A DNA stretch of 7,201 bases from contig JBIIJN010000104.1 in assembly GCA_044233745.1 (NCBI GenBank), positions 1 to 7,201 of the forward strand. The letters are read 5' to 3'. A model generated the notes under the pieces. That model saw only the letters and a program-made list of their open reading frames with translations. It searched no databases and had not been told where the DNA came from. The stretch comes from UBA6165 sp044233745 (GTDB lineage Bacteria; Bacteroidota; Bacteroidia; Flavobacteriales_D; Crocinitomicaceae). Positions 7,186-7,201 of this stretch are shown in pieces. The translations under genes were made by a program, and so were the position numbers. Numbering within the stretch: position 1 is the first letter of the stretch; each line of letters starts with the position of its first letter.

Positions 7186-7200
7186 ATGCCAGCAGGTAAC
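7186..7200 (-). repeat. Right arm of inverted repeat flanking the PIN gene
   Basis: ATGCCAGCAGGTAAC begins two bases after the PIN gene stop and is the inverted partner (13/15) of 5893-5907. The window ends one base later, so whether the repeat belongs to a longer element cannot be seen. Confidence 0.6.
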
Positions 7201-7201
7201 A

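Larger units (their letters stand above)
5893..7200 (+). mobile_element. Putative single-gene cassette bounded by inverted repeats
   Basis: The unit is about 1.3 kb and holds only the PIN-like gene, fitted tightly between the two repeat arms. Its low GC and AGA-rich arginine codons contrast with the operon before it, supporting acquisition from elsewhere. There is no recombinase or transposase inside, so movement would need an enzyme supplied in trans or homologous recombination between repeats. The left boundary may lie earlier, as the hairpin at 5841-5865 shares AGCATAA with the left arm. The arms do not fit the class 1 integron core site GTTRRRY. Confidence 0.4.

Noticed and set aside
7186..7201. 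ATG CCA GCA GGT AAC just after the PIN gene could start a new gene
   Set aside because: Only five codons are visible, and the same bases form the right arm of the inverted repeat, which explains them better.

Overview
The window looks like the chromosome of a member of the Bacteroidota. The best marker is the third gene, an HU-CCDC81-type domain joined through a membrane segment to a SPOR domain, an architecture I associate with that phylum. A-rich leaders without clear Shine-Dalgarno sites, moderate GC (about 42-47% in lines I counted) and TTG/ATT/AAA-rich codon use agree. Genus cannot be told from this.

Positions 1-5703 hold five genes on the + strand, packed tightly enough to be one operon. 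They are the C-terminal part of an S9A prolyl oligopeptidase (cut by the left edge), a YtnP-like metallo-beta-lactamase-fold hydrolase (1-base overlap), the HU/SPOR membrane protein (12-base gap), an ABC transporter ATPase (GTG start, 6-base gap) and its ABC-2 permease (4-base ATGA overlap). The last two form an exporter of unknown substrate. The first two are hydrolases for which no shared substrate can be proven. The third probably works at the division septum. No promoter is visible inside the block.

Positions 5704-5935 are non-coding. They contain a weak terminator-like hairpin with a T8 tract, an 11-bp direct repeat 22 bp apart with a G-quadruplex-type run of G tracts, a 7-bp inverted repeat, and an A-rich leader.

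Positions 5936-7183 hold one gene of very different composition (about 32% GC, AGA/CGA arginine codons). It encodes a PIN_8-like nuclease-fold protein with an unrecognised C-terminal region. A 15-bp imperfect inverted repeat (13/15 matches) lies 28 bp before its start and 2 bp after its stop. This makes the gene look like a compact, acquired single-gene cassette placed downstream of the exporter operon. It is the most interesting part of the window. No integrase or transposase is present, and no tRNA, rRNA or CRISPR array was seen.
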